DNA of 64,000 bases. Origin: Ceratorhiza oryzae-sativae. Taxonomy: Eukaryota; Basidiomycota; Agaricomycetes; Cantharellales; Ceratobasidiaceae. The translations under genes were made by a program, and so were the position numbers. The stretch lies in contig JARWMV010000018.1 in assembly GCA_030998015.1 (NCBI GenBank), positions 186,001 through 250,000 on the forward strand, written 5' to 3'. Shown piece after piece: positions 45,260 through 56,562 of this stretch (the stretch's first letter is position 1; the number at the start of each line of letters is the position of its first letter). Under the pieces are notes generated by a model. That model saw nothing but the letters and a program-made list of their open reading frames with translations, searched no databases and was not told the origin of the DNA.

Positions 45260-47315
45260 AACTTCCTCCCTGATCGAGAGCGCTAAATCATGTGCAATCA
45301 GCCGCCCGTTATCGGGGCAGAGTGTGCATCGATGAGGTGCGATCCGGCATGATCTATGTACTGTTGAGCAAATATGATGAGCAAGCAGTGTGATAAAAAT
45401 CGGAGATAGAAGACTTATAGACCAGATCCATTGTAAATGCAGTGCACGCCCATAACTTAACTGACTGACTGGTTGTATGTGTGCGAACGCTGAAGCCTTG
45501 CGGTTAGAGGGTCAGTTCTTAGTAAACCAGCTGAATTCTTTGCTCCTGTCAGTGTGAATAAGGAACTGTTACTCCTAATCGCCCCCAAGTGTACATGTGT
45601 GCTTTGACTGCACCATTGTCCACTATGGTGCCTTCATTCAAGGTTCACAAGACTTGTCCGGCGCTTTGTTCGATTTGCTTACTGCTCTTTCCGGCCTCCT
45701 ATGCTGTTTTGGTCATGAATGTATGGTGTGGGACTTTATGACTCATACATGATTGTTTGACATTCGAATCCAGCATGAGATGCTTCGTATGATTGGAGGA
45801 CCAATCGTCGCAGAGAAGATACCAATGTGATTCTCTCCAATATGGACGGTAGTAAATTATATGCATTGGGTATCTACTGTCACCCGGTCACCCGATTGCC
45901 CCACATAATCAATTCTTGTAGAACAACGGCAATGATGTCAACCAACAAGCCGGAATCTGAAACTTCGATAGAATACCTGTAAGACTCCAGCTACATTTCT
46001 GCTGTGTCTGATCCTGAATTAAACTGGACGCCCTCCTAACTAACAAGCTTAAGGATAAAGCAAACATTTTGCTGCTGCCCGTTGAAGAGGAATCACACTC
46101 ATCTGGCCATGGAGAAGTAGTAAAACTCTAGATACAAGTTGGTTCCATCGACTGTTCCACATGATCCTATGCAGTCGTATTACTGCCTGACGGAAGACGA
46201 TGATTGTAGTATGGCACAACATCTGCCATGATCCATGCAAGGGTGCAGCCATTAGTTGATTGAATAGTTGACACTGATGGATCAAAGAACTGGTTGAGAT
46301 CTTAAAACTCAATGTGGCGGTCTCGTTCTGTGTACAATTGACAATCAGGCTTCTATACCGCAAGGCAGCTATACGTGGTAGCAGGCAATATCTGTTGGAG
46401 CAAAAATTTCATTCGTATTACAAGTTGGGACATATAATATTTAAGCAAAATCAATAAACTAGGTCGGGTTACTATCGTTTCCGTTCAAAAATCAGAAGTC
46501 AGGACCCTGTGGAGTGCGGGTGGGTGAATTTGAAGGACAATTTGCAACGGCCTCAGGAGCAACACGCCTCAGCAGTTCAAGCTGCAGGGTGGTATAGCTC
46601 CATCAGCAGATCAGGAACAACCATGCAATTTCAGAAAGCTCGGTTCTGTTGCTTGAATGGATCACTTGGAAGGGTGCATGCTGTAGAACCCACCCAGAAG
46701 AGACCCACAAATTGAATGGAATGCAGTAATTGACGACCGCTGAGCATGATTGGCACAGGAGTAGATCAAAAGAACAAAATATCCTTTGATTCATGGGTAT
46801 AGCTTTTCCTGTAATATTGACTGCCTGCAAAGGAGCCGCAACATTAATTATCTAGGTAGGGGCTGCACAGGGGGGAAAGGGTCATGCAGCAACGGTTTTG
46901 CCCACACACACTCACACTCACCTTTGCTCATTACAAAACCAGAGTATCCAGCTAGCTGCCTGTACATTCATGCACTAAGCAGCTGTCTGGTACATCAATG
47001 AGGAAACTCTCAGTAATATCAACTCAATACTCAGAGTGGTGGGGGGACTGATACTGGCAATGCAGCATGTAGTTTTGAATCGACTAGAACTTAGAAACAA
47101 GCTGCCTGCCCTTGGATGTGGAGACCAACCATGCATATGTACATAATTGCAAACGGTGAGATGTGGAAAAACCAGAGCTGAAACGTCAGAGTACAAACCG
47201 CACTCAATGCGTACTATACACCACAACAAATATACATTTGGTACATGGGTTCGCCATGAGATATAAGCGGGCCCCCTTCCCTTGCAAGCTCATATTCCAC
47301 ACTTATCTTCCAGCG
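45260..47315. other. Intergenic, nothing recognised
   Basis: About 2 kb without a supported gene. No paralogue of the local families was seen. Confidence 0.45.
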
Positions 47316-47319
47316 TCCC

Positions 47320-50128
47320 TTAATTCATCATGGGATTCAAGACGATCCGAGGCCCTCCTGAAATCAGACCAAATCGCTCCACATTTTTCAGAGAGCACTG
47401 ACCAGTTGCCCAGAGACGATTTTTAGGCTTGCCAAAGGGTAGCCACGCCCAGCGTGTATTGACATGCTCGCGGGCTAGCTGAACCATCTCTGCTTGTGCA
47501 TTCCCATGCATATCTCGCTGGAGCAACACAAAGTCCTTCCTTGCAGCAAGGCAGTGAAGACCCTGCTTCCCTCCCTCCTTGTCCCGGAGCAACTCTTCAA
47601 TTGTTGGCAGTAGAATATCCACTGTGTCTTGCCACCTGGAGAAGTCTTGAGATATGACAATACGAGACGGGAATGCCGTCTCCAGAATCCTCGCATCGCA
47701 GAATATGTCTGGTGTGATCAGAGGTGATCTAGCCATAAGTGTACACCGGGACGTGCCTCCCTTCATCACTGGCACTTTCTCAAAGATCTGTCCTGGCAGG
47801 TCACAGAGTATGTTGGTCAGCCGCTGACTCCGAGTAGTCACTTGCGGCCGCTCCTCGTAGTCTCCTGCATCAGAGCTATCGGCTTCTTCATCATTGCTGG
47901 GCTCTTCAATTGCATTTTGAAATAGATCATCCATCCTAACTTGACTCCGAGCTTTACCTGTCTGACGTTGGTTGACACCAACCCGAGGATACATCTGGCG
48001 GGCCTCCTGGATGTGCAGCAGCGGTAACAGGGAGTTTTTCAATTTGATGTCACAGTTCCCCAGAACCATGTTGTGCAGATCACTGTCCAGCTCAACAGAG
48101 AAAATGTACAGAATACTCGGGATCAAGATTAATCTGTCACCAGACATCCTAGGTGGTCGGCGAGGATCAAAGCGGAGTGAATGTAGGAAGTGAGCCTGCA
48201 ATGGCCATACTGGAACAAGCAGACCCTGTTCTAATTCCTCATGGACGCTGGAGGCGTCGCGTACCTCATCCCAGTCGCCGCCGTCGTTGGGTCGATTGAC
48301 TAATGCATTGGCCATCCAAACAAGTGCTATCAGAAGAGAACAATACTTGGGGAGCTGTTTCAGAGTAATTGTAGTCTGTGATGCCATCCACAGGCGCAGG
48401 ACCGAATAGATGGATCTAAGGCGATGGAACTTCCACTCCCTGCAGGCGCATCAGTGAAGTATTTAGGCTGCCGCTAACTCATGACTCACCAAAAGTCCTC
48501 AGGCTCTACAACATACATCCATGATTGAATGACCGGGTCCGGTATGCAAAGCCGGACGTGGGGACACTGAAAGTACTCCGTCCTGACCTCAAGCCGCATA
48601 TGCATTACATGACTATGTGAGGCCTCCCTGAAGGCTTCTGATAGGGGCTGAGGGTGATGCTCTCGCCATTTATCAAAGTTGCGCACGACGTCGATGCAAG
48701 TAATGCGCTTATCATGATGCGGGAGGTTGAGATTATAGATTAGCGCTTTGTCGCTTGTGTAGAGTTGAATATAGGTGATCCAGTGATCAACCTCCCTAGG
48801 AACGCAGAAGCGGAAACCAGCGACAGGTTTCAGACCAGCCAAATCATCTCTCTGGTAGTAACCCCCTCGACCAGATGTGAAGCTAATACACTGCTCCAAG
48901 CTGACACCCAGCACATGAGAGATAATTGCCGCATGTGCATCACCGGCTGGCATGGGACAAGCGCAGGTGCCGAAATTTGTGGGCAGCCAGATATTCATGC
49001 CTATATCCAGGAAGCAGGTTTCAGGCTCGAACTCCTCAGTCACAAAAGCACCCAACATTCTTTCGACTGGTATCACTCTGGAATCGGTCTCGTCCAGGTC
49101 TCCTTCTGTTTGCATGGATAATATTGGAGTCCGGTCAAAACATAGCAGAATACGAGGAAACCTGTCCACTCACCATTGGTCACCGGTGCACTCTCAGGGG
49201 GTTTGTGGGCACTAGCCTCCTCATCTTTCAATCCGCGCATCTGAACAACAAAGAAGAAAGACCTAGCCCACTCGAGTTCAACGAGTTCATCTACTATGGC
49301 TCTAGCACGCTCGACCTAACGGTTCAGATACTTGGAGTGTAGAGCGAGCCCAGTGTGCTGGATCCGCCACCCTCTTGCTCGAGCCAAATTGCTTTCCCCA
49401 GCCTCTCGTTCGTTTCGGGCGTCCTCAGCGCGGAAATTTTCGTTCTTATAGCCAGGAAGCCATGAGCCAACAAGTTCATAAGGGAGTGTGTCGTGGGCAG
49501 CTGGAAGAAATGCTGGGTCGTAAAACTGCATATGCTCCTCCACAGAGTGTCATACTTCCGTGTGGAGTGCGCTTGAGTTTTGGAAGGTAAATCTGCACCA
49601 GCATTCATTGATCTCCCTCCAGGAACCGTGCGTTGGGAACTTTGTGCAACAGCACATGCTAGGCGCATTCAGGCATCAGCAGGACAGATATGCCACATAC
49701 GCGGCGCTCACTGACCATGATTTCACCATTTTCATCCTCAAGCTTGATGGGAGGGATATGAAGATCGGCGTCCAGCGTATGGGTGTGGCTTTGGAGCATG
49801 AAATACTGCAAAGTGCGGTTTGGCATAAACGGAAATCGATCTTTGGTTACAAGAATGATTGAATCGACGTCTGCTAGCTGCGAGGGCTTCATCTTGGCTG
49901 GGACTCGATTGTCCTCGAAACTGATCAAGCTCTTGCATCCGTTCCAGTCTTGCGATTCCGGTATGTGGCCTTGAGAGCAAATTCGTCTCTCTTCTGGAGG
50001 TCCCCTTCGTCATTTAGCTGGCGCCACTCTGAACACCACTCTTGCAACGAGCAAAGCGTGGTGGGAGGCAGGCTCCGGTCCACTGCCTTACGCAAATCGT
50101 AGCCAAGTTGGTCGTTGACAGACGCCAT
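47320..50128 (-). pseudogene. Family C copy 2 (decayed in its first half)
   Basis: This is an inverted paralogue of the gene at 26.1-28.9 kb. It starts at ATG 50128 (MASVNDQLGYDLRKAV). Relative to copy 1 it has a one-base frame slip near 49945 (before LISFEDNRVP), a TGA after VPNARFLEGDQ (about 49605), a further slip near 49560, and a TAG near 49320 where copy 1 has Trp. The last two exons are intact, with RVIPVERMLGAF...FLDIGMNI (about 49080-49020) and a 355-residue final exon (48387-47320) ending GGPRIVLNP. The 3' half may still be under selection or simply be younger in decay. The conserved 20-mer lies 52 bp upstream. Confidence 0.75.
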
Positions 50129-50179
50129 AGCGAGCAGTTGGGTAGAGCGATCCAGGCGACTTGCCTTTGGCACTGGGTT

Positions 50180-50199
50180 TTCAGGTCAGGTTAGGGAGA
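50180..50199 (-). promoter_or_regulatory. Conserved 20-bp element upstream of family C copy 2
   Basis: This is the reverse complement of TCTCCCTAACCTGACCTGAA, identical to 25991-26010 and at nearly the same distance from the start codon. Confidence 0.55.
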
Positions 50200-50209
50200 T
50201 CCAACACTG

Positions 50210-51310
50210 GTGATACGAACCCAATTGACGGGTGTCAGCCTAACCAGAAAGGATTGGACTTGAACAGGATTGGACTTGAACAGCAAGGATCCATCCAACG
50301 CTTTGCCCCTCACAGGGAATTCCTATTGCGCACCCGATTGTGTTTTGAAATTTGTTGTAGTCGCCCCTCCGCCCATGCTCATAACCTGGTGTCTTGATCA
50401 CAAAAGAATGGACTATGCGGGATCTTCAAGGCTAGCAGAGTTTCGGCCACACCAAGGCTAGCGGAACTGCTTCCAGGATAGTCTGAACCTTTTTGTCCCA
50501 ATTTCCACTGTCCTATGCTAAAATTGAACAGGCGGTGTCGATCCTTTGTTTGAATAACCTGGTGCAAGGATCCTCAAGGGCAAGCAGGACATCGGCTACT
50601 CTCTCACAATCATGCATTAGTTGCCATGGCACTGAGGATACGAACTACCTCGGGACTACCAGGCTCTAGAAATCACCGACCGATAGTAGAACCAACATAA
50701 AGTACTGCTCACATGCTGCTTAGCCATGCACAGGGGAGCGTCAAGCCATCATGCCGCTTAAAATGTTAGCCGGTTATTCTGACAACTGTCGGCGGAGTTG
50801 TGAGCTTCTGCATTGAATCGCTCATACAGGCGATCGTAGCCATGCCTATCATAGAGGCGGGCAACCATGTGATATACTCCGACTCTTCCAGAAGGATGGT
50901 GGCGCTGGATAGTTAGGCTGAAGCCCCTTGAATCCTGTGAACTTTTGGATATTCTATCTTCTGACGCAATCCTGGATGGACAGACCGGGGGCCCGACTAT
51001 ATTTTGAATGCCTTAATATGCTCTGCCGCGTTGTAACACCCGACACACAGCGGGATACGTGTCTGTAATATAAGCCACAGCGTTCATTAGTGTCCTAACC
51101 AATTTGATAGGTTCCAGTAGTTCAAACGGCAGATTAACAACCATGACTGCCGGTTTTTTATATCAACATCACAGCCATATGCTTTTCCGTGGGATGTCTT
51201 GAAGTATATATCTCTTGGCTTGCCACTACTGCTTGTGCCTCTTGGATACAAACTTGACAGTTCGTGAAGATTCCCCTGCAGAGGCACCAACATGAAACCT
51301 GAAAAGGAGG
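50210..51310. other. Intergenic, nothing recognised
   Basis: Region between the decayed family C copy 2 and the decayed sirtuin copy 6. No motif-bearing frame was found. Confidence 0.4.
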
Positions 51311-51317
51311 ATCCTGG

Positions 51318-53606
51318 TGCAATACCAAGGCTTTCGACAGACGATCCTTCGCACACCCATGCGTAACGCAATGTTCAGGTACTTCTTAGCCATGCTAAGT
51401 AAATCACTGTTGTATGCGGCGCTGGTATGTCCATAAGTGCGGACATCTCTGTAAGTGCATTCCACTTGGGTGCCAGGCAGGGGCGTCAGGCGATCATGAC
51501 TTTGCTTCCAGGACTACCGATCTGTGCAGGGTATCAATCGTAACGCCCCATCGTCGTTGGGTTCAAGTGTGAGCTCCAAAGATCTCTTCGACATCAGGAA
51601 CTTGCAGAATGCATCAAAGCTGCATGCAGTAGGTCGGGCGTTGGTGCAAATCAGAATCAAAGCCAGTCAAGCACCCATACCCGAAGGACACTTGTACATT
51701 CAAGAGCTCAACCGAGCGCGAAGTTTGCAGCGGTGTTACGCCCAGAACGTCGACTGCATACTCACGCGTGGTTGCCCACAACTAGAGCCCTACATGCTTG
51801 AGCTACATGGCCGGAACGAGCTAAAATGCCACAGATGCCAAGAACCACCAGAAGGAGATCTCCAGGAGCTTGGCAGAACTCTGATCAAGGAAGGCATCGC
51901 CAAGTGTTCAAGGCTGAGTTGCACATCCAGAAGTAAGAGCCAAATTTTTCTTTGGATTCGATGGTTTATATTAATGCTCAGTGCAGCTCAAAGAGGTTCT
52001 TCAGGTGGGCAATACGGATTGCGCACACTGCCACCAGCAGTGCTCCTGCCAGATGTGGTTTGGAACCAAGACTCACGAGATTACCAACTGAACAACATGA
52101 CGTTGGAGAAGCTTGTCAAGCAGGACGGACGTGCAGACTTCCTGTTGATCATCGGTACAACCGTTAGTACTCCAGGTGCTGCGCAGCTTGTCTGATCACT
52201 AGCGCGTGGTATCCGTGACTCTGGCGGTGTGGTTATTTTCATTTGCCGTGGGAAGCCACTCTCTAAGGCCTGGGAGAAGTATATTGACCTTGCTATCTTG
52301 TGCGACATTGATTCCTGGGTGTTTGACGCTTTGCGGATGCTTCAGCAGGTATGCTGCCAGGATCTTGTCTTGACAGAGCAAACAACTATTCAGGCGCCTT
52401 CTATCATTCATGTATCCGCCTTACGCCAAGAGGTTTGTGTGGCATCCCTAGTTCTGCTTGCATGCTCATTCTATTATACACTCCAGGTCATCAACGTAGC
52501 CCAACGACTGCTGGAGGCAAGCAGACAAACAGGCAGGTCTTTGGTCCCTCATGCTGGTTCTTGCTTGAGTTGGCAAAAAGCGGGTTCAAAACTGCATGAA
52601 CCGATCATTGTTGTACTATGCCACTCAGGTGGCGCAAGTCTTCTTTGTGAAGCCTTCTCTGTTGCACTTGCCAAACTGTCCAAGCAGCACAAACTGATGG
52701 TGCGTAGCAAAAGTCGAGATTCAGCCAGCTGACCTGTTGATATGATGCAGTGCCGATGCTTTGCAGTCATGCTTGTGGGATCTGATGATGTCTCACATCT
52801 TTTACCCGATCCGTAAGCTCTCCTGAGCTGATCAACCAAATACAGAGGAGACAACTCAATTTAGGCACGGCCATAAGCCGATCGTCGTGTATATCACCAA
52901 CTATGTATTGGGTGGCAGTTGCACTGTTGGATCTAAGCCAAGCTACAACCCTGTGCAGGTGGGTGGTGCAGGCATTTTTCCTTTCCCAGCGCGCTGATCC
53001 AAGGAGCCGTAGTTTCTGAAAACTTCAATTCAGACAGTGTCAAGGCTGGCTGACCTGAGCTCCGAGGCTAGCTTGATGGTATGCAATGGCTCGTCTGAGC
53101 CTTTTGATCCAGCGCATGTACTTGAGCTCGAAGATGCTTTCGACTGGTGAGTAATTAGATTGGGAGCTCTCATCAAACGTCCATACTGATGGTAAGTGAA
53201 CGGGCAAGCATCGTTCGCATACATGGTGACCAGTTTGAGTTTAACACAGTGGAGGACCAAATACTGGGCGGAGTTCCTGATTGCCATGGCTTCTTTGTCA
53301 CGCACTCATAACCATGGATACATCAAACAGGCCCTGAACTGCTGGATGATGAGTAGGCCATTGTACGACTCCTCAGATCTGGTTGTTTACGCACTGAAGG
53401 AGCAGGCAACCATGCCGCTAGCTGGCAACAATCCAAGTCGTCCATTCGGCAAACCTCTGCCACCCACCGGTAGCGTCTGCTTCTGCTCAGGGGCTGAGCT
53501 CGCTACTTCCAAAAAGCATTGGGTCATAGAGAACATGGGCACGCCTGAGGGACTGGTAGCCAATGTCAAAATTACAGTCTCCTGCTCTGCATGCAGAACG
53601 TCTTAG
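51318..53606 (+). pseudogene. Type I sirtuin-family copy 6 (decayed)
   Basis: The first exon (about 51318-51450) aligns with copy 4 but carries two stops: TAA for the Tyr and TAA for the second Lys of HAKK, just before ITVVCGAGMSISADIS and a good GTAAGT donor. The next exon starts at CTTCCAG-GACTACCGATC (DYRS) near 51515 and keeps YAQNVDCIL, ELHGRNELKCHRC, LLPDVVWNQDSRD (52030) and LIIGTTVSTPGAAQLV. There a TGA (52192) replaces the Gln of LVQSLA, followed by VIFICRGKPLSKAWEKYIDL. The middle module IIVVLCHSG (52610) and the C-terminal SRPFGKPLP, CFC, W, CSAC (53430-53600) follow. With three stops it is a pseudogene. Confidence 0.75.
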
Positions 53607-53699
53607 CGGTTAGGCACCAGCAAATTGAGCAGGCTTGTGCACAAACAGGCAGGCCTCTCATGCATCACTGTACAGTCGCATTCATGCCTTGGGTGGACC

Positions 53700-53939
53700 A
53701 TATGATACAACAAGGAGCTGGTTGGTATAGCTAGACAATTCCCGCGTAGTCTCTTAGTATGGATATCAATTTAGTACGGCGGCTCTTCGCCCTTAGATAG
53801 TTGTTCTGTGATAAGTTTTGTTCTCTTTCTCTCTGCCTGCGTCGTCCTTCTTCTATGTCTTCCATAGCTTCATCTGTAGTGTCGAAACATGAGGCCTAGC
53901 CTCGAACGACAATAAAATATACGATATTAAAAAAAAAAA
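53700..53939 (+). mobile_element. LINE 3' tail with poly-A
   Basis: C/T-rich text, then GAGGCCTAGCCTCGAACGAC, AATAAA and an A-run (53929-53939) look like the 3' UTR of a non-LTR element that inserted in the plus orientation just after sirtuin copy 6. No coding part is left. Confidence 0.55.
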
Positions 53940-53944
53940 GCTAG

Positions 53945-54440
53945 ACAATGTACGACTATGTTTTTCGATTTTTTTGTATTTTTAAGACTATTAAAACACT
54001 TTGAAATGAGCAGACCGCACTCGTGATAAATTTTGGGCCTGGAAATATAAATAGCACAAAAAATTTCACACCCATCTGGGGGTGTTCAAGCCAACCGTTA
54101 TCAGGATGCAGCGACGGCAGCCACAGCAGACAGCAAATTCCATTCACCAACCAGACATCCCAGTGCCTCTGGCTTCCTCCAAGTAGTCCAGGAAACCTGA
54201 CCCAAGGCTCCTGGCCCAAAGGATTGACTCTGCATGATCCTCACCCTGAAAATCATCCCTTCCGACCCCTCCTATGAGCAGGATATTAGTTAGAATAACT
54301 GCTTTGTCACTGAAGACTCACCGATCAACGAATCACGGACCATTGCACTTTCCAATGTGAAATCCAGCAAGTGGTCAGTTGCTGGCCATGAGCCTGATAA
54401 GTTACCCCATGATTAGCAACAAAGAACAATTAATCAAGGA
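53945..54440. other. Intergenic, nothing recognised
   Basis: Small frames only. No support for a gene. Confidence 0.4.
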
Positions 54441-54444
54441 TAGG

Positions 54445-55546
54445 TCACCAGCCTATAGCCAACTGGCTTCCATCCGGTTCACAAACTGGCAGCTGGTAGT
54501 TCATTAATGTACGGCTGTGCTGCAGTAGTGTTTCCACCGGCAGAGCTGAGTTGTCTGAATGAGCAGAGATGCCACCCTCAGCTGACGTGTTATTATGCTC
54601 CACCGCTGGGAGCTGTCCATTAGTTCTTTTCCCCCACATCGCATGAATGTGGCCTTACCCTTGCTTAAGGATTGATCGATGGTAGAGTTCTCAGCTTGAT
54701 CGGCAAACTGATTGCGGCTATCTAAAGGTGGTGGCACAATGACGCTGATCGGAGAGTCTGTTGCTAAAATGAGTTCAGCCTTTGCACCTTTTGTACATGG
54801 CTCACCACAAGTGTTGCACGCCTCATCGTCGTGTGTTCTTTGAGCCGTGCAAATAATTTGCCACTCCTTAGTGTCATCGACCCAGCTTGGTGCAGGAAGA
54901 CTAGGATTAGCTATCGTGAACTCCAGTACCGGTGTTCTATCTCCAGCTTGCTTCCAAGAGGCCAACACTTCCCTCCAGCCCTCTGCCATCTGAGTTTCGG
55001 GCTCCATCAAAGCATAGGCGTTACGCCGCTTAGTTTGAAGCCAAAGAGTTGTCTCCCGCCTACTTCAACTCTCAAATGTTAGCTGAAGCCTGCAGATTAA
55101 TGCACGAAAGACTTGCCCGTTCCGGTAGGTTTTGTCGCTCTCCTTTGATATGCCGATGATTCTGTCCAGACGCACAAGCTCCATATGCTTGCCAACCCAG
55201 TCCAAGTGCCATAAGCCACTCCAGACAAAATAGCGCCTGTCGCCAGCGGGGCTCATCATGAAACCCCAGACCTCAACACCGGCCCAAAATTCCTTTGTGC
55301 ATAAATCGTATGTCGGATATACGAATTTCCCATTCTTGACAAACAAGAAGTCTGTAAGAACGCGAACTCGAACTGCAACAGTTATGTCAGCTTCTACTGA
55401 TCTTGTATGCAGTGCCAGCGCCCTTTACCCTGGTCTCTTCCGGGTGAGCGTTTGGTCTCGTTGGAAAGTAAATCCTTCTCTAGATGTAAGGGATGATCTC
55501 CGTACGTTTCTTGCCTATCGAAGGGGAGAGTATCAGAGGATGACAT
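54445..55546 (-). CDS. Family D copy 2
   Basis: ATG 55546 opens MSSSDTLPFDRQETYGDHP, matching the MSA...LPFDI.EVYG starts of the other D copies. Exon 1 ends CAG-G before GTAAAG and joins a CAG acceptor in phase 1 to VRVRVLTDFLFVKNGKFVYP. The domain continues C, FW, VEVWGFMM, W, LVRLDRIIGI, YRNG. The next intron must use a GC donor (GG-GCAAGTC, 55108) with a TAG acceptor. It then reads in frame RETTLWLQTKRRNAYALMEP, exactly parallel to the other copies. A CNTC/CGEPC-like Cys stretch lies near 54800. The tail is shorter than in copies 1 and 3, ending at 54445. No stop interrupts this model. Confidence 0.65.
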
Positions 55547-55549
55547 GGC

Positions 55550-56460
55550 TACTGAGAAAGTAAGTGGACAATGGTTGCACTTGATCTCCCAAATACAGGG
55601 TGATGAATGGGAACCCTGTCACAGGGCCCTGTCATGTGACCCAATTAGTGTTTGATTACGAAACAAGGAAAGGCCCGGTCACAGACCGGGAAAGGTGGCT
55701 CTTGGTTTGCCCTTTAATGGAATCAGCGAACTGTTGAACATTGCAATTACCCATGGAAACCCGCGGTGTTGCACGCAGATTTTAGTGGCTTTACATGACT
55801 TGATCAGAAGCTGCTTGGGTTCGGTCCTCAACACATGATCCTCCACCTCGACGATACCGAACCTGGCGCCTCACATGGTAAAATGGCAAGGCTTTTCCAA
55901 GACACTTAATAGAGAATGCCAGTGAAGCCTCGTCATCATCCGCCGATAAGAGTAGTAGATAGCTAGCTAAAAATAAAATACACTGAATTACAGCGGATGC
56001 CAAAGTATGTTCTAGAATGCACTTGGAAAGTGTGCTGTTAATTCTGTTACCCGAAACGCCACCCATGCCCAGGTTGAACGAAATCAGGTCACGGACCTCC
56101 GGATCTACTTTGGAGTTTGGATGCCTGGGAACTCGGTGCGGGGCTTGAGTTTTCTGCATCCATGGGTTATTCGGGCCCTCTCCTACTCATGTCAGGCAAG
56201 CTCTGAGGGTTCTCTTTTTCTCAAACCTCGGGTACAAGCCAAGAATTGAGAACCCCTAATATGCGTGAGTTATTCAAGCACATGCTCCGCATGGCCTGCG
56301 CATATACGCTTGACTCGATTGCTGCCGTTCCGCAATGTTAATGCGGTTTACAAACTGACGCATGTGCAACCGTCTGGGACATAGACTTCACTTGGACACA
56401 GCTCTTGTGGTCCTCCATCTTCTTGTCTCTCTCAGGGACCCGGTCAAGGGCTCGCAATCT
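55550..56460. other. Intergenic between divergent family D copies 2 and 3
   Basis: No gene supported. It includes an inverted motif CAGGGCCCTGTCA near 55620 and GGTCACAGACCGGGAAAGG near 55680. Confidence 0.4.
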
Positions 56461-56464
56461 GATA

Positions 56465-56488
56465 CACGTGGCACTGTCAAATCACGTG
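56465..56488. promoter_or_regulatory. Two CACGTG boxes upstream of family D copy 3
   Basis: CACGTG occurs at 56465-56470 and 56483-56488, about 75-98 bp before ATG 56563. Confidence 0.5.
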
Positions 56489-56562
56489 ATGCAGGCTCCA
56501 TCCTCACAGGGTGTTGCAAATCTTGTTCTTGACCGCTACCTCGCTCTACACTGCATACTGCT

